Below are positions 14,749 to 23,277 of a stretch of 64,000 nucleotides of DNA, in pieces. Within the stretch, counting starts at the first letter, position 1; every line of letters begins with the position of its first letter. A program made the translations under genes and the position numbers. The notes below the pieces were generated by a model. It saw only the letters and a list, made by a program, of their open reading frames with translations, did no database searches and was not told the DNA's origin. The stretch is from Humisphaera borealis (lineage in GTDB: Bacteria; Planctomycetota; Phycisphaerae; Tepidisphaerales; Tepidisphaeraceae): the NCBI RefSeq assembly GCF_015169395.1, contig NZ_CP063458.1:5518001-5582000 (forward strand). Direction: 5' to 3'.

Positions 14749-17700
14749 CACTTGCCCCCTTCCACGCGGCAGCCGCAGTACAGGTCTTCCCGGGCCCACT
14801 TGTCGCGCTCGCGCGGTTCCTTGTCCTTGTCGTCGGCGACGGCGGCGTCGCCGGAGAGGATCTTTTGAATCAACGTCGTCCGCCGCTCGGCGTCGCGCTG
14901 GCGCATCTTCTGGTCGTCGGTGCGGCTGAAGTAGAGCCGGCCGTCGATCCAGGTTTCGTTGACGCGGCTCATCGTCGAAAGGGGGGAGCCGCTCCAGAGA
15001 ACCAGGTCGGCGTCCTTGCCGGGCTCGATCGACCCGACGCGATCGTCGATCCGGAGCTGCTTTGCCGGGTTGAGTGTCACAAACTTGAGCGCTTCCACCT
15101 CCGGCACGCCGCCATACTTCACCGCCTTGGCGGCCTCCAGGTTCAATCGCCGGGCCATCTCGGCGTCGTCGCTGTTGAAGCTCACCAGAACGCCGGCGTC
15201 ACGCAGGAGCTGGCCGTTGTAGGGGATGGCATCGTAGACCTCGAGCTTGTACGCCCACCAGTCGCTGAAGCTGCTGGCCCCGGCACCGTGTTTGGCGATC
15301 GCGTCGGCGACCTTGTAACCCTCTAGGATGTGCTGCAGCGTAGCGATCTTCACGCCGAACTCTTCGCACACCCGCAGTAAGGCAAGAATCTCATCCTGCC
15401 GGTAGCTGTGGCAGTGGATCAGCCGCTTGCCGCTAACGATCTCCCACATCGCTTCCAGCTCCAGGTCGATGCGTGGCGGAACTCCGACCGCAGTCGATTT
15501 GTAACGCTCGTGGGCCTGGTGGTACTCGCGGGCGGCGGTGAATCGGTCTCGGATGATCTGCTCCACGCCCAGCCGCGTCTGCGGATACCGGCTGGTGAAC
15601 TTTTCGCCCCAGTTGGCCTGCTTCACGTTTTCGCCGAGGGCGAACTTCACGCCCGGCGCCGCGTCCTGGAACTTCATCTGTTCCGGACCGGCACCCCAGC
15701 GGAGCTTGATGACCTGGTTCTGCCCACCGATCGGGTTCGCCGAGCCGTGAAGGATGTTGGACGACGTCACGCCGCCGGCGAGTTGGCGGTAGATGCTGAT
15801 GTCGTCGGGGTCGATGAAGTCGCCGATGCGGACATTACAGGTGACGGCCCGCCCCGACTCGTTGATGCCGCCATCGGTCGCGATGTGCGAGTGACAGTCG
15901 ATGATGCCCGGGGAAAGGTGGAGCCCAGTACAATCGACCACCTTCAGGTTCGCGTCGGGCTCGGGGAGCGAGCCGTTCTCAAAGACCGTTACGATTCTGC
16001 CGTCTTCGATCAATACACTCGCACTGGCAAGCTTCCCCTTGGGGCCGCTCGTCCAGACGGTTGCGTTCTGGAACAAGACGCGCCGCTTCTGCGGCGGTGT
16101 GGTGGTGCCCCGACTGCCCAGCGGGTAGTTGATGTCGAACGACGAAGGACGCGTTGTCGGATCGTTCTTCGACTGCGGCGCGGGTCCTGACGCCGCCTGC
16201 GACTTTGCGCCTTCGGCGCTCTCGGGATCGACCGGCTTCTTGTCACCCTCCTGAGCGGCGGAGGTGCGTTTGCCCGCCAGCGGGAATGTCGTCCCGTCGG
16301 GGAGCACCATCCGGCCCGACCATTCGTCGCCGATGATCGTTCCCGACACCTGGGCAACGCCGGCCATCCCCAGCCGATCGAACGCTTCGCCGGAGCGTTC
16401 TGCCTTGATCGTGAAGGTGATCTGGCCCGGCGCGTAATCGATATGTGCCAGTGCGGTGGGGGAAGGGCGTGTGGCGGCGGCGGCACCGGTGGCGACGGCG
16501 GTCGGTGCGCGAGCCGGCCGGGTGGCCGCTTCGCCCGCTGCCAGCGTGGTTAAGACGATCGTTCCGGCCAGCTTTACAGCGGTGCCGGTGATCCGTACCG
16601 ACAGTGTGCGCTTGGTGTCGCCGGCGCCCCAGTTCAGCACCCAGACGCCGCGTGGGTCGGGGCTCAGCGACGGCGTCACCTCGTGCCGCCGACCGTCAAC
16701 CCAGGTGGCCAGGACGAGTGTCTTGTCGGCGAAAAGATCGCCGTCAGTGACGAGGAAGCTTGCCGACTTCCCGCGATCGATCGAGCCGTGCGTTTTGTCG
16801 ATACCGATCAGTTCCGCCGGCGTCGCGGTCAGCGAGCGCAGCGCCGCCTCCCGCGGCAGACCGCGTTTCACCGCCTTGCGGACCGCGGCGAGAAACCCGG
16901 ATTTGTCTTTCAGCCCGTGTGACGTCAGTGCGATCTTGACGCCGGCCTTTTCGAGCCGGGCGGGATTCTCGGGCTGTAGATCCCAGTCCATCAATTCGTC
17001 GAGTGAGACCGCCAGTGCCGCCTCCGGCGATGCGACATTGGGCGCCTTCGCAAAGTTCACCGGGACGATGACGGCGCGCTTGGCGTCGGCGATGAGCTGC
17101 AGCCGGCGGTACTCCTGGCCACTGCCACGGATCACGATAGGGATTTCGAACTCCTTCCCCAGCAGGTCGGCACGCAGTGCGTAAAGCTCGTCGGGGGCGT
17201 CGACAAACAGGGGCATTTTCCCCTTCGCCGCCGGCACCAGCGCCGCCAGCGCGTCGTTGTGTTCCGGTCGGGAGAAAGATCGGTCGGTGTCCCACGCGGA
17301 CCGCGTCTTGTCGTACCAGCGGGCGTCGAGGATCGCCTGTCGAACCAGCGACAGTGCGCCCATCGGCGAGTTGGGATAGACCCGATCGTCGCCACGCTTT
17401 GCCGCGGGTGTCAGTCGAACGTGCATGCCGACCATCGGTTGCAGGACGGTGTCAGTAGACGGGGAATCGTCGGTGGTGACGGCGACGCTCGAACCCTTGA
17501 CGATCTGCCGCGATGGAACGACCAGCCTTGCGACGACGCCTTGCGACCGCAGCTTCTTGTTGGTTTCGGGGTCGCTCTTGTAGGCGTCGGAAGCGCGAAA
17601 CTGCGGCGTGACGAAAGGATTCCAGTAACCCGCGCCGCCGACGGGACGCAGCATTTCGCCTGGAGGCGTATCGGCGTCGGGCGGTGTGTCGGAAAGCTCG

Positions 17701-18035
17701 CTGTACGCGTCGATCAGACCCGGATAGACCGTCTTGCCGGTCAGGTCCCAGATGCGAGCATCGGCAGGGGGTTTGATGTCGTCGCCCACGGCTTCGATGA
17801 CACCGTCGCGGAAGACGACCGTCCCCTTCTCGACAACGCGGCCGGCCGACAGCACGAGGCGGGCATTGACGAAGGCGTGGACCGACGGAGGGTTCTCCTG
17901 CAACCCTTCCGGCGATGCGGATCGTTCCGCACGATCGCCGCGGGCAATCAATGCGAGAAACGCCGCGCACAGGGCTGGCAGAAGAAACAGCCCGGCGACA
18001 GCCAGCGGCCGACGGCGGCGCGGTGGAGAGTGCAT
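14748..18035 (-). CDS. Two-domain amidohydrolase (imidazolonepropionase-like), exported
   Basis: 1095 aa. A signal peptide (LAVAGLFLLPALCAAFLALI) starts the protein. Domain 1 (~50-480) has VYPGLIDAYSELSDTPP, lacking the HxH motif, and ends GIDKTHGSIDRGKSASFLVT. A linker with a small beta domain (~490-640) carries a Pro/Ala-rich patch. Domain 2 (~655-1050) has LSPGIIDCHSHIATDGG with HxH at ~712-714, then LAGGVTSSNILHGSANPIGG, LIHCHSYRQDE and VSFNSDDAEMARR, so it keeps the catalytic histidines and aspartate. Hydrolysis of a cyclic amide or peptide-like bond is expected; the substrate is unknown. It is translationally coupled to the shorter amidohydrolase-like gene. Confidence 0.88.
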   Translation of the reverse strand: MHSPPRRRRPLAVAGLFLLPALCAAFLALIARGDRAERSASPEGLQENPPSVHAFVNARLVLSAGRVVEKGTVVFRDGVIEAVGDDIKPPADARIWDLTGKTVYPGLIDAYSELSDTPPDADTPPGEMLRPVGGAGYWNPFVTPQFRASDAYKSDPETNKKLRSQGVVARLVVPSRQIVKGSSVAVTTDDSPSTDTVLQPMVGMHVRLTPAAKRGDDRVYPNSPMGALSLVRQAILDARWYDKTRSAWDTDRSFSRPEHNDALAALVPAAKGKMPLFVDAPDELYALRADLLGKEFEIPIVIRGSGQEYRRLQLIADAKRAVIVPVNFAKAPNVASPEAALAVSLDELMDWDLQPENPARLEKAGVKIALTSHGLKDKSGFLAAVRKAVKRGLPREAALRSLTATPAELIGIDKTHGSIDRGKSASFLVTDGDLFADKTLVLATWVDGRRHEVTPSLSPDPRGVWVLNWGAGDTKRTLSVRITGTAVKLAGTIVLTTLAAGEAATRPARAPTAVATGAAAATRPSPTALAHIDYAPGQITFTIKAERSGEAFDRLGMAGVAQVSGTIIGDEWSGRMVLPDGTTFPLAGKRTSAAQEGDKKPVDPESAEGAKSQAASGPAPQSKNDPTTRPSSFDINYPLGSRGTTTPPQKRRVLFQNATVWTSGPKGKLASASVLIEDGRIVTVFENGSLPEPDANLKVVDCTGLHLSPGIIDCHSHIATDGGINESGRAVTCNVRIGDFIDPDDISIYRQLAGGVTSSNILHGSANPIGGQNQVIKLRWGAGPEQMKFQDAAPGVKFALGENVKQANWGEKFTSRYPQTRLGVEQIIRDRFTAAREYHQAHERYKSTAVGVPPRIDLELEAMWEIVSGKRLIHCHSYRQDEILALLRVCEEFGVKIATLQHILEGYKVADAIAKHGAGASSFSDWWAYKLEVYDAIPYNGQLLRDAGVLVSFNSDDAEMARRLNLEAAKAVKYGGVPEVEALKFVTLNPAKQLRIDDRVGSIEPGKDADLVLWSGSPLSTMSRVNETWIDGRLYFSRTDDQKMRQRDAERRTTLIQKILSGDAAVADDKDKEPRERDKWAREDLYCGCRVEGGK

Positions 18036-18086
18036 GCTTTTCCTGAGGCAAAGGTCGGGAGATCGGGTGGGGCGATGATACCACGA

Positions 18087-19433
18087 TCAGGTCGGACCGT
18101 GATGATCGCCGAAGACCGCCTGGTGCAGGATCTCCACCGGATGGACGACTTTCAGGGGCTGGCCGGCCTGTCGGGCGGCGGATTGCATGTGCATCGAACA
18201 ACCCACGTTGCCGGCGATACAGACCTTCGCGCCGGTCGAGGCGACATACCGCAGCTTGCGGTCGGCCAGATCCGACGCCATTGCCGGCTGCGTCAGGTTG
18301 TAGGTGCCCGCAGCGCCGCAGCACATGTCGGACTCGGGCAGTGGAACCAGCTTGAGCCCCGGAACACTGGCCAACAACGCCCGCGGCTGGGCGGCGACCT
18401 TTTGCGCGTGGATCAGGTGGCAGGCATCGTGATAGGTGGCGGTCATTTCGACCGGATGCGCCATCGCCGGAAGTCCGATCTCGGCGAGGACTTCGGTGAT
18501 GTCCCGCACGCGGGCAGCGAACTGCTTGGCCCGCTCGGCGTATGCCGGATCATCGCGCAGCAGGGTGCCGTAATCGCGCAGCATCGCTCCGCAGCCGGCG
18601 ATATTGGTGACGATGTACTTGGGAAGTTTTGCCGCCCCAATCGGCAACGTCTGATCGATGACCTGCCGTGCCATGGCTTCGGCGTCGCCGTGCAGACCAT
18701 TGTGGTGATGGATGGCACCGCAGCACCCGCCTGAGGGGGCAATCACCGTGCAGCCCGCGGCCTGGAGCAGATCGACCGCCTGCTGGTTCACGCGGGCAAA
18801 CATGATCGAACCGACGCAACCCGGGAACATCGAGACCTCGGCCGTCTCGGATCGGTTGGTCGATGGAACCGATGATGGTGGAAGGCTGACGGCAACCGCA
18901 CGGGGCCAGAGTGGTCCGTCGTCCGGCAGCATCGCCTCCATTTTGCGCAAGCCCGCGGGGAGCAGGTTGAACAGTCCAGACCTCCGAAGCAACGCGTAGA
19001 CACCAATCTTCTGCAGCAATCGCGCCGGCAGGAGCGCGAGCTTGAGTCGGGTTGGTTTGGTGAGCACGTGCAAGAACATCCACCGCACGATCCGATCCTG
19101 CACGCTCATGTGTGCCGGCGGAAGCTTGGCGCGGGTTTCCTCTATCAGCTCGTGATAAACGACATTGCTCGGACAGGCGGTCTCGCAGGCACGGCAGTCG
19201 AGGCAGAGATCGAGATGATGACGGACGGTTTCCGTGGCTTCGATCTTGCCTTCGTGCAGGCCGAGCATGAGCTGGATGCGGCCGCGCGGCGAATCAGCTT
19301 CAAGGCCATTCTGCGTGTACGTGGGGCAGACGGGCAGGCAGAGCCCGCAGTGAACACAGGACAAACCGCGATCGAGGGTTCTCGGATCGAGCCGAAGGGC
19401 GGAAGGATTTACCTGGGCGAGCGGAGCGGTCAT
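18087..19433 (-). CDS. glcF: Glycolate oxidase iron-sulfur subunit
   Basis: 448 aa. Two ferredoxin motifs lie at the N-terminus: LSCVHCGLCLPVCPTYTQNG and LDLCLDCRACETACPSNVVY. Two CCG domains follow, with APSGGCCGAIHHHNG near the middle and DMCCGAAGTYNLTQP near the C-terminus. This is the GlcF arrangement; the subunit passes electrons from glycolate or lactate oxidation to the quinone pool at the membrane. glcE lies immediately upstream on the same strand, with a palindromic repeat in the gap. The FAD/substrate subunit glcD is not in the window, so the partner must be encoded elsewhere. Confidence 0.92.
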   Translation of the reverse strand: MTAPLAQVNPSALRLDPRTLDRGLSCVHCGLCLPVCPTYTQNGLEADSPRGRIQLMLGLHEGKIEATETVRHHLDLCLDCRACETACPSNVVYHELIEETRAKLPPAHMSVQDRIVRWMFLHVLTKPTRLKLALLPARLLQKIGVYALLRRSGLFNLLPAGLRKMEAMLPDDGPLWPRAVAVSLPPSSVPSTNRSETAEVSMFPGCVGSIMFARVNQQAVDLLQAAGCTVIAPSGGCCGAIHHHNGLHGDAEAMARQVIDQTLPIGAAKLPKYIVTNIAGCGAMLRDYGTLLRDDPAYAERAKQFAARVRDITEVLAEIGLPAMAHPVEMTATYHDACHLIHAQKVAAQPRALLASVPGLKLVPLPESDMCCGAAGTYNLTQPAMASDLADRKLRYVASTGAKVCIAGNVGCSMHMQSAARQAGQPLKVVHPVEILHQAVFGDHHGPT

Positions 19434-19477
19434 TCGGTCTCACAGATCAATATCGCTTCGAGTAACCGGGAAGCATC

Positions 19478-19545
19478 ACGCCCACGGACAGCAGTCCGTG
19501 GGTCTACTCATTGCAGCTATCCCACGGACTGCTGTCTGTGGGCGT
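19478..19545. repeat. Palindromic repeat, family F, overlapping the glcE stop
   Basis: Two 25 nt arms, 19478-19502 (ACGCCCACGGACAGCAGTCC...) and 19521-19545, are nearly exact reverse complements, and each arm is itself a small hairpin. The element supplies the last codons and the stop of glcE. Confidence 0.85.
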
Positions 19546-20512
19546 TCGCGTATGTGGTCGGGATGGGGTTCAACATCTGCGCCCCGTCAAATGCCCGCTT
19601 GAGTTGTTCCAAAACGTCTCGTTCTTCCGGCGAGAGTCCCGAAAGCACGGTCGATGAATCCCTCGAGTGATCGTTGAGCGACAGACGTCCGCCGACGGAC
19701 TCGACCGCCGAGACCAGCTGCGCGACATCGTCCGGTATCGGGCCGACGACGATGCCGAATGCCGCGTCGGCAGTCCACCTGGAGTTGCCGGAGGCCAGTC
19801 CCGATGACGCTGTAAATGTCAGCAGCTTCGCCGGTGGTAGCGTCGCCCGAAATGCCCGGTCGCCGTGAACCCAAAGCGATCGCCGGTCGGCGATGTCGTC
19901 GTCCACCGTCCGCTCGACAATTCGCTTCGGCGAGAGTGAGGGTAGGTGCTGACGGTAGTAGTCGAGTGTTCGCTCGTCGCCGAGATAGCCCAGCCGCAGT
20001 GAATCCGCGGTCAGCACCTCCCATTGCGGCCGCAGGGGCGTCGGGAGCAGATCGTTGATCTTTAGGGGCTCCGGTGGAAGGTCGATCGCGATCGCACCGG
20101 CGGGACGGCGGTAGGTACGGGTCGTCAGCGTCATCAGGCGGCCGAAAACGCCGCGCTGACCGACCATGAACTTCGTCAGGTCGTAGCCGGCGACGTTTTT
20201 GACGGTTCGGCCGCCGGCGGTAATGAGATCGCCGCCGCCGTTGGTGAATTGAACGCCCAGCAACAGGTCGCGCCAGGCGCCATAGCCGAGGCGAAGGGGC
20301 CCCGTAGAGTTCTCGTTCACCAGTTGTCCGAGGGACAGTTCGGGATTGCCGTCGATCGGCAGCCACTGGCCGATCTCCGCCAGGCGCGACTGGGCTTCGG
20401 CGAGCGTGACATCGGCGCTGAACGTGGCGGTCATGTCCCGTTCGTGCAGGTCGATGCCCCCGGGTGGCACGAGCGGCGTTCGCGGCGGGCGGCTGTGGGC
20501 GTGGGAATCCAT
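19517..20512 (-). CDS. glcE: Glycolate oxidase subunit GlcE-like, FAD-binding
   Basis: 331 aa. The ATG at 20512 is chosen because a longer frame would start inside the hairpin at 20564-20636. FAD_binding_4-type sequence appears as ADVTLAEAQSRLAEIGQWLP, then LGYGAWRDLLLGVQF, then DLITAGGRTVKNVAGYDLTK. This last is the strongly conserved GlcE/GlcD flavin motif. The C-terminal domain is less conserved. The final ~8 residues (AHRQQSVG and stop) are encoded by the family F palindrome, so the native C-terminus has been replaced. It pairs with glcF downstream. FAD is probably bound but the true oxidase subunit (GlcD) is not seen here. Confidence 0.85.
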   Translation of the reverse strand: MDSHAHSRPPRTPLVPPGGIDLHERDMTATFSADVTLAEAQSRLAEIGQWLPIDGNPELSLGQLVNENSTGPLRLGYGAWRDLLLGVQFTNGGGDLITAGGRTVKNVAGYDLTKFMVGQRGVFGRLMTLTTRTYRRPAGAIAIDLPPEPLKINDLLPTPLRPQWEVLTADSLRLGYLGDERTLDYYRQHLPSLSPKRIVERTVDDDIADRRSLWVHGDRAFRATLPPAKLLTFTASSGLASGNSRWTADAAFGIVVGPIPDDVAQLVSAVESVGGRLSLNDHSRDSSTVLSGLSPEERDVLEQLKRAFDGAQMLNPIPTTYANAHRQQSVG

Positions 20513-20563
20513 CTGGCGGGATGATAGCGGGGAGATGTCGAGAGCGAGAAGCGTCCCCGATTC

Positions 20564-20636
20564 GCGGTCGCACCGAAGGTGCACTCTTTCCGTTGCACGC
20601 TCCTGTCGGAGAGGCGTGCACGTGCGGTGCGACCGC
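20564..20636. repeat. Palindromic repeat, family D, between glcE and the channel gene
   Basis: GCGGTCGCACC at 20564-20574 is exactly complementary to GGTGCGACCGC at 20626-20636. Inside lie GAAGGTGCACTC and GCGTGCACGTGC, which can extend the stem imperfectly. The left arm and following bases recur at 469-493. It sits upstream of the glcE start and just downstream of the channel gene. Confidence 0.8.
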
Positions 20637-20661
20637 TAATCTGGAACGAGATCTTTGGTGT

Positions 20662-21123
20662 TCACGTTTGCGGAGTCTGAACTTCTGCCGCGGACGTTGC
20701 TGCGGGCGGCAGGCGATCGAGGATCGATTGCAGGGTTTTCAAAATGTCCTGCTGGATCGCATCGGCCCGGCCGACCGTGTCGTCCTGCGCCTGCCCGTCG
20801 AGTGCCCGCGCTGCCAGCGCCGGACCGGCGGTCATCAGAATGGTGCCGATCAGCTTTCCGATCGGCGTTCGCGGAAAAATGTCGGCGTAGCCGACGCTCA
20901 GGCACGTCGAGCAATAGATCATCGCATCGTAGATGTCGTTGACCTTCGGATTGTGCCCCCGCTCGGCGGCCAGGAACGCCGCCGAGCTGACCGCGATCAG
21001 TGCGGCCGAGTTTCGCAGCGGCGCGCTGGCGAGTTTGGGAGCGAGCGCGTCGAGCGGCATCGTCTCGGGGATCTTGATCCCGAAGGCGGCCAGGCCGTAA
21101 TTGAGGTCGTCTTTCCAGCCCAT
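20662..21123 (-). CDS. Minimal potassium-channel-like (2TM) protein
   Basis: 153 aa, using the ATG at 21123 (GTG at 21141 is possible). The pore signature is CSTCLSVGYADIFPRTPIG, which aligns with the 'T.tTvGYGD..P.T' filter of Ion_trans_2 channels; S replaces T and A replaces the second G. One hydrophobic segment precedes it (AALIAVSSAAFLAA) and one follows (KLIGTILMTAGPALAARAL). The tail has DAIQQDILKTLQSIL, a likely helix. The altered filter could change ion choice or conductance, or the protein may not be a channel. Its neighbours (glcE, flotillin) do not explain its role. Confidence 0.6.
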   Translation of the reverse strand: MGWKDDLNYGLAAFGIKIPETMPLDALAPKLASAPLRNSAALIAVSSAAFLAAERGHNPKVNDIYDAMIYCSTCLSVGYADIFPRTPIGKLIGTILMTAGPALAARALDGQAQDDTVGRADAIQQDILKTLQSILDRLPPAATSAAEVQTPQT

Positions 21124-21160
21124 AACTGGCTCATTTCTCACTGACGGATGTCATTGTCAG

Positions 21161-21260
21161 TGACACCGGCTTCCAGCCCGTGCGCGTTGCAACGGAGGCG
21201 CAGGAAATCGAGAATTGCCCGAAGCCCTGCGCATCCGGCACGGGCTCGAAGCCCGTGTCA
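21161..21260. repeat. Inverted repeat, family G, upstream of the channel gene
   Basis: TGACACCGGCTTCCAGCCCG and three more bases (21161-21183) is matched, with two mismatches in 23, by the reverse complement of 21238-21260. The right arm is also a perfect short hairpin (CACGGGCTCGAAGCCCGTG). It fills most of the gap between the flotillin stop and the channel gene. Confidence 0.8.
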
Positions 21261-21286
21261 CGGATGCACCAGGCGACGCCAGCCGC

Positions 21287-23194
21287 TTACGTCCGTTTCG
21301 GCTTCTTGTCCTGCGTGACGTCCGTTGCCGACTTGGCTTCGGCCGTCGCGACCGGCGTGCTGTGGCCGTTGCCGGTGGTCGGAGGTGCCGATGCGTCGGT
21401 ACTCGACGGCGTCAGGCTCGATGCGACACTCCCGACCACCTTGGCCAGTAGTTCCTGCCCGCCTGTCGGCAGCGTGCGCATCAGGCCGTCGGCGGCATTG
21501 CCGAGGCTGGCGGCTCGCATGAACTGCTGGCTCATGGTCGCCATCGTGCTCGGGTCGCCGAAGATCTGCATCTGCGCCTTGGAGAACATGTTCGCCATCG
21601 CCTGGGCGGCGGCGATTCGGACTTCCTTCTCCATCTGGATGCGGAGCTTTTCGAGTTCGAAATTGAGTGCGGCCGCTTCGAACTCCTGCTTGTTCGACAG
21701 GCTGAGGCGTTCGACGTCCACCCGCGCCTGCTCGACGTTCACCAGCTCCCGCTGCACCGTGACGTCGACCATTTTCAGCGCCCGCTCACCTTCGGCGCGC
21801 TTCGCGGCCGACTGGGCGTCGGCGTCGGCGACACGCAGCTTGGCTTCGTACTGCATCTCGGCCGCCGTCCGCTGACCTTCGGCTTCCTTGACCGCCATGT
21901 AGGCCATCACGTCGGCGTTGGTCTGCTCGCGGATCTTGCTTTCGTTGATCGACTGCTGGGCGGCGATCAGCTTCTTCTGCGCCTCGCGTTCGGCCTCGCT
22001 GGTGACCGTGACGGTGACGATCTTCTGTTTTTCGCGTTCGGCCTCGGCCTCGGCGGCAAGCACCTGGCCGATCGCCGTTGCACGTTCCCGCTCCTTTTCC
22101 GCCACCGCCACCTGCTTGGTCCGCTCGGCGACTTCGACCGCCTGCTTCTTCAGAATGTCGGCGGTTTCCTGCTCCTTCATCTTGGCGATGATCGCCACCC
22201 GCTTGGCGATCTCGGCCTGCTCGACGACCAGTCGTCGCTCGACTTCGCTCGTCTCGACGGCCTTGAGCTTCTCGATGTCGCGCTTGGCGATCGCCTCGTC
22301 CTGGGTGATCTTGAACTCCGCCACCTCGCGGTCGCGGGCCGCCTTGACGTTGGCCACCTTCATCCGCTGCTCGGCTTCAAACTCCGCCTGGTCGCGCTGC
22401 AGGTCGAGCACCTTCTTGGAGGTCGCCACGTTCTTTTCGACCACGGCCCGTTCGGCTTCCCGTTCGATTTCGTTCCGTTCGATGCGGGCTTTCTGCGTGA
22501 TTTCGGCGATCTTGCGCAGGCCCTGGGCGTCGAAGACGTTCCGCTCCTGAAGCGCCGAGGTGTCGGTCTGGTCCAACGCCGAGATCGTCACCGATTCAAG
22601 GGACAGGCCGTTGCTCGCCAAATCGTGCTGAACGATCTCCTGCACACTGGAAGCGAATTCGTCGCGCTTGCTGTGCAGTTCGACGAGGTCCTTTGTAGCG
22701 GCGACAGTGCGCAAGGCGCTGACGAGCTTCTCTTGGACCAGTTCGCTCACGGCCTCCGGTTGGATGTTCTTGCCACCCAGCGACCGCGCCGCCTGCAGGA
22801 TGTTGTCGGCGTCGGACTGCACCTTGATGTAGAACTCGGCCGACAGGTCGACGCGCAGATTGTCCTTGGTGATCAGGGCGTGCGGTCCGCGTCGTTCGAC
22901 GTTGAGGCGCATCGTTTCGAGCGAGACCGGAATGACCTGATGGATGACCGGAATCACCAGCGTGCCGCCGTCGCGCACGACGCGGACGCCGCCCATGCCG
23001 GTTCGAACGAAGGCCATGTTCGCCGACGCCTTGCGGTACAGCCGGGTGATCAGCAGGCAGACGCAGCCGATCAGAAGCAGTACGAAGCCAGCGATGGACA
23101 ACGCCACTTTAACCGTGAAGTCGAACTGTCCCTGCGTCAGCCAGGGGCCGATGGTCAGGGCTGCACCGATGAGAATGAGGACGACGATGGGCAT
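21287..23194 (-). CDS. Flotillin family protein (SPFH/band 7)
   Basis: 635 aa. The ATG at 23194 has GGAG six nt upstream; a TTG 15 nt upstream is less likely. Two membrane segments lie at the N-terminus (IVVLILIGAALTIGPWL; VALSIAGFVLLLIGCVCLLI). The SPFH domain spans ~45-230, with GGTLVIPVIHQVIPVSLETM and DNLRVDLSAEFYIKVQSDAD. Residues ~230-570 are a long Glu/Ala/Lys-rich coiled coil typical of flotillins. The C-terminal ~60 residues hold TGGQELLAKVVGS and a disordered tail. Flotillins organise membrane microdomains. The NfeD/YqiJ-like gene lies upstream on the same strand, the usual partnership. Confidence 0.92.
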   Translation of the reverse strand: MPIVVLILIGAALTIGPWLTQGQFDFTVKVALSIAGFVLLLIGCVCLLITRLYRKASANMAFVRTGMGGVRVVRDGGTLVIPVIHQVIPVSLETMRLNVERRGPHALITKDNLRVDLSAEFYIKVQSDADNILQAARSLGGKNIQPEAVSELVQEKLVSALRTVAATKDLVELHSKRDEFASSVQEIVQHDLASNGLSLESVTISALDQTDTSALQERNVFDAQGLRKIAEITQKARIERNEIEREAERAVVEKNVATSKKVLDLQRDQAEFEAEQRMKVANVKAARDREVAEFKITQDEAIAKRDIEKLKAVETSEVERRLVVEQAEIAKRVAIIAKMKEQETADILKKQAVEVAERTKQVAVAEKERERATAIGQVLAAEAEAEREKQKIVTVTVTSEAEREAQKKLIAAQQSINESKIREQTNADVMAYMAVKEAEGQRTAAEMQYEAKLRVADADAQSAAKRAEGERALKMVDVTVQRELVNVEQARVDVERLSLSNKQEFEAAALNFELEKLRIQMEKEVRIAAAQAMANMFSKAQMQIFGDPSTMATMSQQFMRAASLGNAADGLMRTLPTGGQELLAKVVGSVASSLTPSSTDASAPPTTGNGHSTPVATAEAKSATDVTQDKKPKRT

Positions 23195-23223
23195 ACGAAC
23201 TCCGATCAAGAGTTGCGAGCATT

Positions 23224-23263
23224 GCAGGCGTCACGCCTGCGGATCACAGGCCTGAAGCCTGTG
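23224..23263. repeat. Two small adjacent hairpins, family H
   Basis: GCAGGCGTCACGCCTGC (23224-23240) and CACAGGCCTGAAGCCTGTG (23245-23263) are each self-complementary with a short loop. They occupy the gap between the NfeD-like gene and the flotillin gene. Confidence 0.75.
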
Positions 23264-23277
23264 GTGTGTTTTGTTTG

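Noticed and set aside
14101-15326. Plus-strand frames opposite the amidohydrolases
   Set aside because: Antisense to the coupled genes with clear domains; no start signals or motifs.
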